DNA from: Bacteroidota bacterium | GTDB lineage: Bacteria; Bacteroidota; Ignavibacteria; Kapaibacteriales; Kapaibacteriaceae | NCBI GenBank assembly: GCA_003488525.1 | Contig: DNLG01000119.1 | Span: 1-12,549, forward strand | Length of the DNA stretch: 12,549 nt | Direction: 5' to 3' | Shown here: piece after piece, positions 1-5,845 of the stretch | How the letters are laid out: each line of letters begins with the position of its first letter | Position numbering within the stretch: the first letter of the stretch is position 1 | Notes under the pieces: generated by a model | The model's input: the letters and a program-made list of their open reading frames with translations, nothing else | Told to the model about the DNA's origin: nothing | The model's database searches: none | Made by a program: the position numbers and the translations under genes

Positions 1-116
1 CGCTGATCTTGATCACCGTGCTTCCATCGCGTATGTTCCACGCTGCAGAGCTGCTGCATGAAGCCACTCGGCGGGCACGATCCTTGTTGTCTACTGGCAA
101 CATCAATATCCCTCGC

Positions 117-2108
117 ATGAAACGACGGCAAACCTACGAAACGCATTCTGTCCTTGCCCTGCTTGCGGTGCTTCTGTTCATGTCATCAGAAGGACATGCC
201 CAGCGCACGCCGTATCGCATTTTTCTCATCGATAAGGGGCCTGGGGTTTTCGCACCGGGAGAGCCATTGTACGAGCAGACTCTCCAACAGTATCATCCCA
301 ATGCGATCAGACGTCGAACCCTGGCCGGAATGGACCCTGTGCTCGACGAGCTGGATCGCCCCATTCATGATGACTATCGCAAGCAGGTCCTTGCCATCAG
401 CGATAGTCTGCTCACGTCCAACCCATGGATGAATTATCTCGTGGTGGGGCTGAATGAGAATGAGTATGAGCGTGTGAAGGCTCTTGAATGTGTCAGATCG
501 GTGTCTCCGGCAAATTCCGTCTCGTACAAACTGTCCCTGCCGGAAAGATGCGGCCCCGTTCCGGAGACCTTTCAGAGTGAAATGCTGCGGGTTGGCAATG
601 TCAATGAACTGCACGATGCCGGCGTATTTGGTCAGGGGGCCCGGGTCGGCGTCATCGACAACGGCTTTCGTTGGAAGGCCATGAGCAGCCTTTCGCACGT
701 GAATGTTGAGGATGAATTCGACTTCATCCATCGACGTCCGATCACCGCCAACCAGGATAATGACGTGCCGCTGCAGGACGAGCACGGAAGCGTCATCATG
801 TCGGTCGCCGCGGCCTGGTATGGAGATCAGGTCATGGGCGTGGCTCCATTCAGCACATACCTCCTGGCGAAATCCGAAGACATGCGCTACGAGCGAAGGA
901 TCGAGGAGGATCTCTATGTTGAGGCGCTCTGGTGGGTCGAACGCAGCGGAGCCGACATTTCCAGTTCATCACTGGGATATCGGTACTTTGACTCCAGCGA
1001 TGCGACAACGCCCTACGAGCTGCTGAACGGATCTACTACCTTCCCCGCCCGGGCCATCAACATCGCGTCGCAGCGCGGGATGATCTGCCTCACGGCGGCC
1101 GGCAACAGTGGTCCGTCATCAAGAACCATCATTACACCAGCCGATGCCGATAGTGCTCTGGCTATCGGTGGGATCGCACTCGATGGTCTTAGCGCGTGGT
1201 CGAACTCGTCATGGGGCCCCAGCGCGTCAGGACGTCAGAAGCCGGAGTTTGCGGCTCCCGCAGAACGGGTGCCCGTGCAACAAGTCAACGGTCTTGTCGG
1301 ACGTGCCTCGGGAACGTCTCTGGCTACACCGTATGTAGCTGCGCAGGTGGCACTTCTACGTCAGCTCTACCCCGCAGTGCACCCTAGCTATATCCGCCAA
1401 GCCATGATCGACGCCTCACGGTTCGGTCGGCAGACCGACAGCGTTCTTGGTCACGGAGCGCTGGATGTTGCAAGGGCCGCGCGCATCCTTGGACCCTCAA
1501 TTGCCGAGCCTGCGGTGGTCATCACGGCGGGCGGAATGGTTGTCCTGGCGCCCATCTTTGCCATCGACACTCTTAGGCCGATGCTTTATCAGCGCGCGAA
1601 CGCTTCAACACCTGAGATCGCCATCCAGGGAGAGTACCTGATCGGAAACTGGTACGCCTTCCGGCTTCAGGAGGCCTACTATGATGGAAACACCACGCAG
1701 GTGCGGATCGTCGCCTCAAGTCAGGCCACAAAGCGCACGGCAGTCTTCCCCGCCAGCGCCGAGATGATGAGCGTGAGCCGCGGAGCAGTTTCCATTCCAT
1801 GCGGCATGCGCATTCCATCGATCATAGTCTCAGTGGATGAAACCCCCGAGCCGCTCGCGGAAGTGCGCGTAGCCGGGATGCCCCTGGCGCGCCATTCGCG
1901 AACGCTTGACGTCAGGGGGCTCGATACCACTCCCCTTTCGGTGCGCATTACCAACGCCGTAACCGGGGCGACGTATGCCTGTGAAGTGCTCGGACACGAC
2001 CAGAGTACGTTGTCCGTCATGACGCCGTCGGCACTTGGCACCGGGACGTGGGTCCTTGAATTCCGCCTGCCCGACGCGGTCGTGCATTGCTCACTGATTG
2101 TCCTCTGA
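117..2108 (+). CDS. Secreted subtilisin-like (S8) serine peptidase with prodomain
   Basis: A 663-residue exported subtilase that hydrolyses peptide bonds with an Asp-His-Ser triad. Residues 1-28 form a signal peptide: basic start (MKRR), hydrophobic run VLALLAVLLF, and a likely cut after GHA. Residues about 29-165 resemble the N-terminal prodomain seen on Bacteroidota subtilases (YRIFLIDKG, then a DRPIHDDY segment). The catalytic domain spans about 170-460: Asp181 in GVIDNG, His223 in DEHGS, oxyanion Asn330 in TAAGNSG and nucleophile Ser401 in GTSLATP, so all key residues are present. The last 200 residues look beta-rich, and the final 80 resemble a divergent type IX secretion sorting domain, which would place the enzyme outside the cell or on its surface. 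The frame runs upstream to a TTG at 9, but I chose ATG 117 because it starts the signal peptide; no clear ribosome site precedes it. The stop lies 4 bp before the next gene. Substrate unknown. Confidence 0.93.
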   Translation: MKRRQTYETHSVLALLAVLLFMSSEGHAQRTPYRIFLIDKGPGVFAPGEPLYEQTLQQYHPNAIRRRTLAGMDPVLDELDRPIHDDYRKQVLAISDSLLTSNPWMNYLVVGLNENEYERVKALECVRSVSPANSVSYKLSLPERCGPVPETFQSEMLRVGNVNELHDAGVFGQGARVGVIDNGFRWKAMSSLSHVNVEDEFDFIHRRPITANQDNDVPLQDEHGSVIMSVAAAWYGDQVMGVAPFSTYLLAKSEDMRYERRIEEDLYVEALWWVERSGADISSSSLGYRYFDSSDATTPYELLNGSTTFPARAINIASQRGMICLTAAGNSGPSSRTIITPADADSALAIGGIALDGLSAWSNSSWGPSASGRQKPEFAAPAERVPVQQVNGLVGRASGTSLATPYVAAQVALLRQLYPAVHPSYIRQAMIDASRFGRQTDSVLGHGALDVARAARILGPSIAEPAVVITAGGMVVLAPIFAIDTLRPMLYQRANASTPEIAIQGEYLIGNWYAFRLQEAYYDGNTTQVRIVASSQATKRTAVFPASAEMMSVSRGAVSIPCGMRIPSIIVSVDETPEPLAEVRVAGMPLARHSRTLDVRGLDTTPLSVRITNAVTGATYACEVLGHDQSTLSVMTPSALGTGTWVLEFRLPDAVVHCSLIVL

Positions 2109-2112
2109 AGCT

Positions 2113-2748
2113 ATGACAGTTCTCCTGACCGGAGCCGGTGGCCAGCTTGGCCGCGTGGTTTCGTCCTATCTGACCGAGCGCGGCGCCGTGGTGATCGCTG
2201 CTGACCGCGATCTGGTTGATCTGACCAATGCCGACGACACACGGCGCTTTGTTGCCCAGTCAGCCAGCAGCCTGAACGGGGTCGTCCACCTAGTTGGAGG
2301 CATACGTGCTGGCGCGCCGATCGAGTCGACCTCGCCTGATGACGTTGACTCAATGGTGCAGCTCAATCTTGTCACGACGTTCAATGTCATGCGAGCAACG
2401 ATTCCGCATCTCGTATCAAGTGGTGGCGGCTCGATCGTTACCATCGGTGCAAAGGCCGTCCTGCAGGCAGAAGCCAACCGTGCGGCATACGCCGCGGCGA
2501 AGGCAGCCGTTGTATCGCTGACGCTCTCGGCGGCGGAGGAAGGGCGCACTTCGGGCGTGCGGGCCAACTGTATCGTGCCCGATGTGATTCGAACGACCGC
2601 CAATCTTGAATGGGGCTCGCCGGAGCAGGCCAGCACATGGGTCGAGCCGGACGAGATCGCCTCGGTGATATATGGTCTGCTGGAACCGTCATGCGCCATC
2701 ACCGGCACGGTCATTCCCATGCTATCGACAACACGGAGACGCACGTGA
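2113..2748 (+). CDS. Short-chain dehydrogenase/reductase (SDR), serine-less active site
   Basis: A 211-residue Rossmann-fold NAD(P)-dependent oxidoreductase, presumably cytoplasmic. The dinucleotide loop is TGAGGQLG (residues 6-13). The acidic AADRD at 29-33 after the second strand suggests a preference for NAD(H). Asn85 (LNL), Tyr126 and Lys130 (YAAAK) are the SDR catalytic residues, but the position 13 residues before the Tyr, normally Ser, is Ala113 (in IGAKAVL). The usual NAG motif is replaced by HLVGG at 59-63. From memory, the GAK-A-L stretch followed by Y-x3-K resembles quinonoid dihydropteridine reductase, which also lacks this serine, so a pteridine-type or other substrate needing no serine is possible but unproven. 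ATG 2113 is preferred to the in-frame TTG at 2098 because the Rossmann strand begins there. It starts 4 bp after the peptidase stop, and its TGA overlaps the GTG start of the transporter, which implies translational coupling. Length is slightly short for an SDR (usual about 250). Confidence 0.87.
   Translation: MTVLLTGAGGQLGRVVSSYLTERGAVVIAADRDLVDLTNADDTRRFVAQSASSLNGVVHLVGGIRAGAPIESTSPDDVDSMVQLNLVTTFNVMRATIPHLVSSGGGSIVTIGAKAVLQAEANRAAYAAAKAAVVSLTLSAAEEGRTSGVRANCIVPDVIRTTANLEWGSPEQASTWVEPDEIASVIYGLLEPSCAITGTVIPMLSTTRRRT
2735..2739 (+). promoter_or_regulatory. Ribosome binding site of the ABC exporter
   Basis: GGAGA lies 5 nt before the GTG at 2745. It decides the start of the transporter gene: the frame stays open back to about 2610, but only the GTG has a Shine-Dalgarno sequence, and it begins where homologous exporters begin. 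It sits inside the end of the SDR gene. Confidence 0.65.
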
Positions 2749-4478
2749 AACCCGATGCACGATCGGTTTTCGGCTTTCTGCTTCGGTATTACCGTCCGCA
2801 CAAGTGGCCGATGATCCTTGCGCTTGCCTTTATGATTCCGAGCAGCGGCGTAAGCCTCATCTTTCCGGTGCTCACGGGCAACATCATCGATCAGATCCTT
2901 GCCAACAGTCAGGCCGCGTCGCTGATGAACACCGGTGGTCTTTTTCTGGGGCTTCTCACGGCTCAGGCCGTCGTTGGATACGTCGTCTCGGTGACTCTTG
3001 CGCGCACCACTGAAAAGGTCATTGCCTCGATCCGCTCGGATCTGTACGAGCACATCGTCCGCCTGCCCCTTTCTCGCATGTCCGGACACCGTATCGGCGA
3101 ACTGGCATCGCGTCTGTCGAGTGATATGACGCAGATCCAGGAGACGTTTTCTTTTTCACTTCTGCAGCTTGTTCGGCAGTCGATCTTCCTGGTCGGCTCG
3201 ATCATTCTGATTCTCACCACAAGTGTTCGACTGACGGTGCCGATCGTCGTTGGAATGCCCATCATTGTCGGTGCGGCGGTACTCATTGGACGTCGACTGC
3301 GCCGACTCAGCACCAGCACACAGGATGCACTGGCTCGCACCTCGACCATCGTCGAGGAGTCTCTGCAGAGTATTTCTGCCGTGAAGTCCTACGTGCAGGA
3401 GCCCCATGAGATCGAGCGATACTCGGCGACCCTGGGCGAGTATGTACGACTCGCTGTGAAGGGGGCTCGCCTGCGTGCCGCGTTCGTTACATTCATCATC
3501 TTTACTGTGTTTGGTGGTATTGCTGCCGTCATTCTTTATGGGGCTCGCCTTGTCGAATCGGGCGACCTGCGGATGGGTGAGCTGCTGTCGTTTCTTATGT
3601 ACGCGATGTTTGTCGGTGGCGCTCTGGGGTCATTTGCCGAGTTGTACGGTCAGATCCAGAAATCCCTCGGCGCGGCCGTGCGCATCCGCGAGATCATGAT
3701 CGAACCGACGGAGGATGTTGGTCCCGATGCTCCGTCGGTGCGTTTATCCTCGATAGATCTCGTAGGTGTATCGTTCCGTTATCCCGATCGGCAGGACATG
3801 CTGGTGGTGAACAACATTTCGCTGCATATCGGCGCCGGTGAACGTGTGGCCTTCGTCGGTCAGAGCGGTTCCGGCAAGTCCACTACCGCCGCACTCTTGC
3901 AGAGGCTCTATGATCCTACCGAGGGGCACATTCTGTACAACGACATCGACGCCTCGTCGTATACGCGTGCACAGGTTCGACGTAGCGTTGGAGTGGTCCC
4001 CCAGGACATCGTACTCTTTGGCGGCACGATCGAAGAAAACATCCGCTATGGACGTCCGGGCGCGACGTTTGATGAGGTTCGCAAGGCGGCTGCCGATGCG
4101 AATGCGCTGGACTTCATTGAGTCTTTTCCCGAGGGTTTCGCAACGCTTGTTGGCGAACGAGGCCTTAAGCTCAGCGGTGGTCAGCGTCAGCGCGTAGCCA
4201 TCGCCCGCGCACTTTTGAAAAATCCATCGATCCTCATTCTCGACGAGGCCACCAGCTCTCTGGATGCCGAAAGCGAGCACCTTATTCAGGATGCTCTCGA
4301 GCGCCTGATGACCGACAGAACGACGGTGATCATAGCGCACCGACTAAGCACGGTGAGGACATGTGACCGGATCTTTGTGTTCTCGGCCGGCTCCGTGATC
4401 GAGTCGGGCACGCACGAGGAACTTCTGCGTCTTGGTGGACTCTACAGCCACTGGTGCGACCTTCAATTCATTCGTTAG
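2745..4478 (+). CDS. ABC exporter half-transporter (MsbA/ABCB type), fused permease and ATPase
   Basis: A 577-residue inner-membrane half-transporter expected to work as a homodimer or heterodimer, exporting a lipid, drug or peptide by ATP hydrolysis. About six membrane segments fall near residues 22-45, 62-85, 137-160, 163-183, 246-268 and 280-300. The nucleotide-binding domain runs from about 335 to 577 and is intact: A-loop Tyr346, Walker A GQSGSGKST (372-380, Lys378), Q-loop Gln420 in VVPQD, signature LSGGQ (476-480), Walker B ILILDE with Asp500 and Glu501, and switch His532 in IIAHR. Length fits the MsbA/ABCB family. The GTG start is supported by GGAGA at 2735 and overlaps the SDR stop as GTGA. 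Substrate cannot be read from sequence; lipid A export is one family role, but nothing nearby supports it specifically. No partner half-transporter is seen in the window. Stop TAG at 4476. Confidence 0.94.
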   Translation: MKPDARSVFGFLLRYYRPHKWPMILALAFMIPSSGVSLIFPVLTGNIIDQILANSQAASLMNTGGLFLGLLTAQAVVGYVVSVTLARTTEKVIASIRSDLYEHIVRLPLSRMSGHRIGELASRLSSDMTQIQETFSFSLLQLVRQSIFLVGSIILILTTSVRLTVPIVVGMPIIVGAAVLIGRRLRRLSTSTQDALARTSTIVEESLQSISAVKSYVQEPHEIERYSATLGEYVRLAVKGARLRAAFVTFIIFTVFGGIAAVILYGARLVESGDLRMGELLSFLMYAMFVGGALGSFAELYGQIQKSLGAAVRIREIMIEPTEDVGPDAPSVRLSSIDLVGVSFRYPDRQDMLVVNNISLHIGAGERVAFVGQSGSGKSTTAALLQRLYDPTEGHILYNDIDASSYTRAQVRRSVGVVPQDIVLFGGTIEENIRYGRPGATFDEVRKAAADANALDFIESFPEGFATLVGERGLKLSGGQRQRVAIARALLKNPSILILDEATSSLDAESEHLIQDALERLMTDRTTVIIAHRLSTVRTCDRIFVFSAGSVIESGTHEELLRLGGLYSHWCDLQFIR

Positions 4479-4489
4479 TGCCAAGCCCC

Positions 4490-4519
4490 TTGTGAATATC
4501 ACCGCGAGGTTTATATTTG
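4490..4519 (+). promoter_or_regulatory. Bacteroidota-type promoter of the tRNA operon
   Basis: TTG at 4490-4492 and TATATTTG at 4512-4519 are separated by exactly 19 nt. This matches the published Bacteroidota primary-sigma consensus (TTG or TTTG, 19-21 nt, TAnnTTTG). It lies 20 nt before the tRNA-Ala 5' end, in the only gap between the ABC gene and the tRNAs, and predicts a transcription start near 4523-4525. Confidence 0.75.
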
Positions 4520-4538
4520 CACTCCGTTTTTGATAAAC

Positions 4539-4611
4539 GGGCCCATAGCTCAGCTGGGAGAGCGCTTCAATGGCATTGAAGAGGTCAGCGGTTCGATCCC
4601 GCTTGGGTCCA
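4539..4611 (+). tRNA. tRNA-Ala (anticodon GGC)
   Basis: The full cloverleaf folds by eye. Acceptor GGGCCCA (4539-4545) pairs with TGGGTCC (4604-4610), with one G-T pair. D stem is GCTC/GAGC (4548-4551 with 4560-4563). Anticodon stem is CTTCA/TGAAG around loop ATGGCAT, with anticodon GGC at 4572-4574. T arm is AGCGG/CCGCT with loop TTCGATC. The discriminator is A4611. CCA is not encoded, since CCC follows, so the 3' end must be added by CCA-adding enzyme. It reads GCC/GCU alanine codons. Confidence 0.97.
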
Positions 4612-4628
4612 CCCGAAAACTGGTAATT

Positions 4629-4703
4629 GGGATCGTAGCTCAGCTTGGTTAGAGCGCCGCCCTGTCAAGGCGGAGGTCGCGGGTTCGAGCCCCGTCGGTC
4701 CCG
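4629..4703 (+). tRNA. tRNA-Asp (anticodon GTC)
   Basis: Acceptor GGGATCG (4629-4635) pairs with CGGTCCC (4696-4702), with one T-G wobble. D stem is GCTC/GAGC (4638-4641 with 4652-4655). Anticodon stem is CCGCC/GGCGG around CTGTCAA, with anticodon GTC at 4664-4666. The T loop is TTCGAGC. Discriminator G4703 fits aspartate tRNAs. CCA is not encoded. It lies 17 nt after tRNA-Ala and is followed by a shared terminator, so the two are one transcription unit. Confidence 0.97.
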
Positions 4704-4717
4704 CCCAATTACACCAA

Positions 4718-4747
4718 ACGCCTGTCAGCAATGACGGGCGTTTTTTT
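4718..4747 (+). terminator. Intrinsic terminator of the tRNA operon
   Basis: A 10-bp stem (ACGCCTGTCA with TGACGGGCGT, one T-G pair) closes a GNRA tetraloop GCAA (4728-4731) and runs into seven T residues (4741-4747). It lies 14 nt after tRNA-Asp. On the minus strand the same hairpin is followed by only a short T run (TTT), so it would be a weak terminator for the converging genes. Confidence 0.92.
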
Positions 4748-4771
4748 GGGCACGGAGAAACCGTCCACGAC

Positions 4772-4892
4772 CCACGGGCCGAGGCCCGGAGCTACTATTG
4801 ATCGTCTCTCTGTCCCCGGGCCAAGGCCCGGGGCTACTATTGATCGTCTCTCTGTCCCCGGGCCAAGGCCCGGGGCTACTATTGATCATCTC
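4772..4892. repeat. 42-bp direct repeats with GC-rich palindrome (about 2.9 copies)
   Basis: Copies begin at 4772, 4814 and 4856 with a 42-bp period; the third loses similarity after about 4892. Each starts with a 20-bp inverted repeat (CCCCGGGCC, AA, GGCCCGGGG), perfect in copies 2 and 3 and with mismatches in copy 1 (A4774, A4790). A 22-bp spacer follows, starting CTACTATTGATC. The array lies between convergent transcription units, outside any gene. It resembles intergenic REP-like families that recur across a genome, but this window cannot show that. The stems could stall transcription or protect RNA ends from either side. Confidence 0.88.
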
Positions 4893-4932
4893 GTGATTCC
4901 GTGATTCCGTAACTCCGTAACTCCGTAACTCT
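4893..4932. repeat. 8-bp tandem repeat, five copies
   Basis: Two copies of GTGATTCC (4893-4908), two of GTAACTCC (4909-4924) and one GTAACTCT (4925-4932) follow head to tail directly after the palindromic repeats and end 2 bp before the stop of the small minus-strand gene. A non-coding microsatellite-like array, likely variable in copy number. No function is evident. Confidence 0.85.
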
Positions 4933-4934
4933 CC

Positions 4935-5282
4935 TCACTCCCCGCTTCCCTTGAACGTGTCGTCTTCGTCAGCAAAGAAGGTGTTGAAGGATGTCATAGA
5001 ACCGTAAATGCGGGTGATGTAGCTCTGGAGCTTGATCTTCTCGCCGGTTTCGAGGGACTTATGAGAATTGATCTGCTGCTCGAGGACACGCAGGTTGTCG
5101 CGCATCATGACGATCTTGTGCATGAAGCGTTCGATCGACATTTCGTGCTGTTTCAGGCGATCATCGCCTGGCTTGAAAATCATCGTGCCGTGCTGCCACT
5201 TTGGGGCGATCTCGACGTTCGAGGTGCGTTCGAGTTCACGCGCGATCATACGCGCAAGTAGTTCTATTTCGCCGCGTTCCAC
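4935..5282 (-). CDS. Small conserved-looking protein of unknown function, helical
   Basis: A 115-residue protein I do not recognise. It is charged, has no signal peptide or membrane segment, and looks mostly helical. An acidic and basic helix at 1-20 (MERGEIELLARMI) is followed by a short middle with KWQHG and FKPGDD, then a likely long helix at about 46-95 with heptad-like hydrophobic spacing (MHKIVMMRDNLRVLEQQI), and an acidic tail (ADEDD). A cytoplasmic coiled-coil or adaptor protein is possible; no catalytic motif is visible. The GTG start at 5282 is chosen because GGAG (complement of 5289-5292) lies 6 nt upstream, whereas the in-frame ATG at 5249 has no ribosome site. The gene overlaps the end of bioY by 19 bp, suggesting translational coupling, and is the last gene of the minus-strand run. 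Confidence 0.78.
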   Translation of the reverse strand: MERGEIELLARMIARELERTSNVEIAPKWQHGTMIFKPGDDRLKQHEMSIERFMHKIVMMRDNLRVLEQQINSHKSLETGEKIKLQSYITRIYGSMTSFNTFFADEDDTFKGSGE

Positions 5283-5824
5283 CGCACGCTCCGGATCATT
5301 GCAAACAGAAGGGCAGATTTGATCACGTCTCCGGCAAGGAAAGGGGCTACCCCCATCGTAATGGCGTTCTCGGTACCGACGAATGTCGACAGGACAAGTG
5401 AACCGAAAAGAAGGATGACCGCCTGCGCGCCAACAATTGACACGGCCAGACCTGAGCGTGTGGACGTCAGGCCTGCATCACGCAGGCGTCCAAGAAGAGC
5501 AGCAGCTGCGGCAAAGCCGATCAGGTAGCCAGATGTCGGACCCCAGAGTGCGGACATTGATTCAAAGCCAGCAAACACCGGCGCACCCAGAATGCCCAGC
5601 GCGAGGTATGAAAGCACACTTGCCATTCCAACGCGGTAGCCAAAAAGCAGCGGCCATGCAATCACGGCAAAGGTCTGACCTGTGATCGGAACGGGTGTAA
5701 AGGGCAGCGGTATGCGAACCTGCGTGCAGGCCACAAGTACCAGCGTGCCAAGCACGCTGAGTTGTACGGTACGATTCGATAGTGCCTGTTTAAGGCCTGG
5801 GGCGAGGAGGCGAAGTGTATTCAT
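5264..5824 (-). CDS. bioY: Biotin transporter substrate-binding membrane protein BioY
   Basis: A 186-residue integral membrane protein, the S (biotin-capturing) component of an ECF-type vitamin importer. The BioY signature is clear: VRIPLPFTPVPITGQTF at about 36-52, the GYLIGF segment at 99-104, and LAGDVIK near the C-terminus (163-169). About six hydrophobic segments fill the chain, and the length is typical. No bioM/ecfA ATPase or bioN/ecfT partner is present in the window, so it may work alone, as some BioY proteins do, or share an ECF module encoded elsewhere. ATG 5824 lies 21 bp after the permease stop, with no Shine-Dalgarno sequence but a TAnnTTTG box just upstream. The 3' end overlaps the small unknown gene by 19 bp. 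No biotin-repressor operator was recognised. Confidence 0.93.
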   Translation of the reverse strand: MNTLRLLAPGLKQALSNRTVQLSVLGTLVLVACTQVRIPLPFTPVPITGQTFAVIAWPLLFGYRVGMASVLSYLALGILGAPVFAGFESMSALWGPTSGYLIGFAAAAALLGRLRDAGLTSTRSGLAVSIVGAQAVILLFGSLVLSTFVGTENAITMGVAPFLAGDVIKSALLFAMIRSVRWNAAK

Positions 5825-5829
5825 GACTG

Positions 5830-5837
5830 CAAAAATA
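5830..5837 (-). promoter_or_regulatory. Possible -7 box before bioY
   Basis: On the minus strand 5837-5830 reads TATTTTTG, matching TAnnTTTG of Bacteroidota promoters. It sits in the 21-bp gap between the permease stop and the bioY ATG, ending only 5 nt before the ATG, so transcription would begin at or next to the start codon. No TTG was found at the expected distance upstream, so this is a half-match only. Confidence 0.35.
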
Positions 5838-5845
5838 CACGATGG

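Noticed and set aside
9..116. N-terminal extension of the subtilase from a TTG at 9
   Set aside because: The 36 extra residues precede a complete signal peptide beginning at ATG 117, and no ribosome site supports the TTG.
2166..3089. Long open frame (307 codons) on the minus strand opposite the SDR and ABC genes
   Set aside because: Both sense genes have intact family motifs throughout, and the antisense product is Arg/Ser-rich without domains.
4718..4747. Strong terminator for the minus-strand genes
   Set aside because: On the minus strand the hairpin is followed by only three T residues, so efficient termination in that direction is not supported.
4772..4892. CRISPR array
   Set aside because: The unit repeats as a whole 42-bp period: the spacer part is itself conserved between copies, only three copies exist, and no cas gene is present.
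4539..4934. tRNA-associated integration site of a genomic island
   Set aside because: Repeats lie next to tRNA genes, but no copy of a tRNA 3' end, integrase or phage gene is seen, and flanking genes are housekeeping.
5825..5845. Biotin-repressor operator or riboswitch before bioY
   Set aside because: The gap is only 21 bp, with no palindromic operator and no room for a structured leader.
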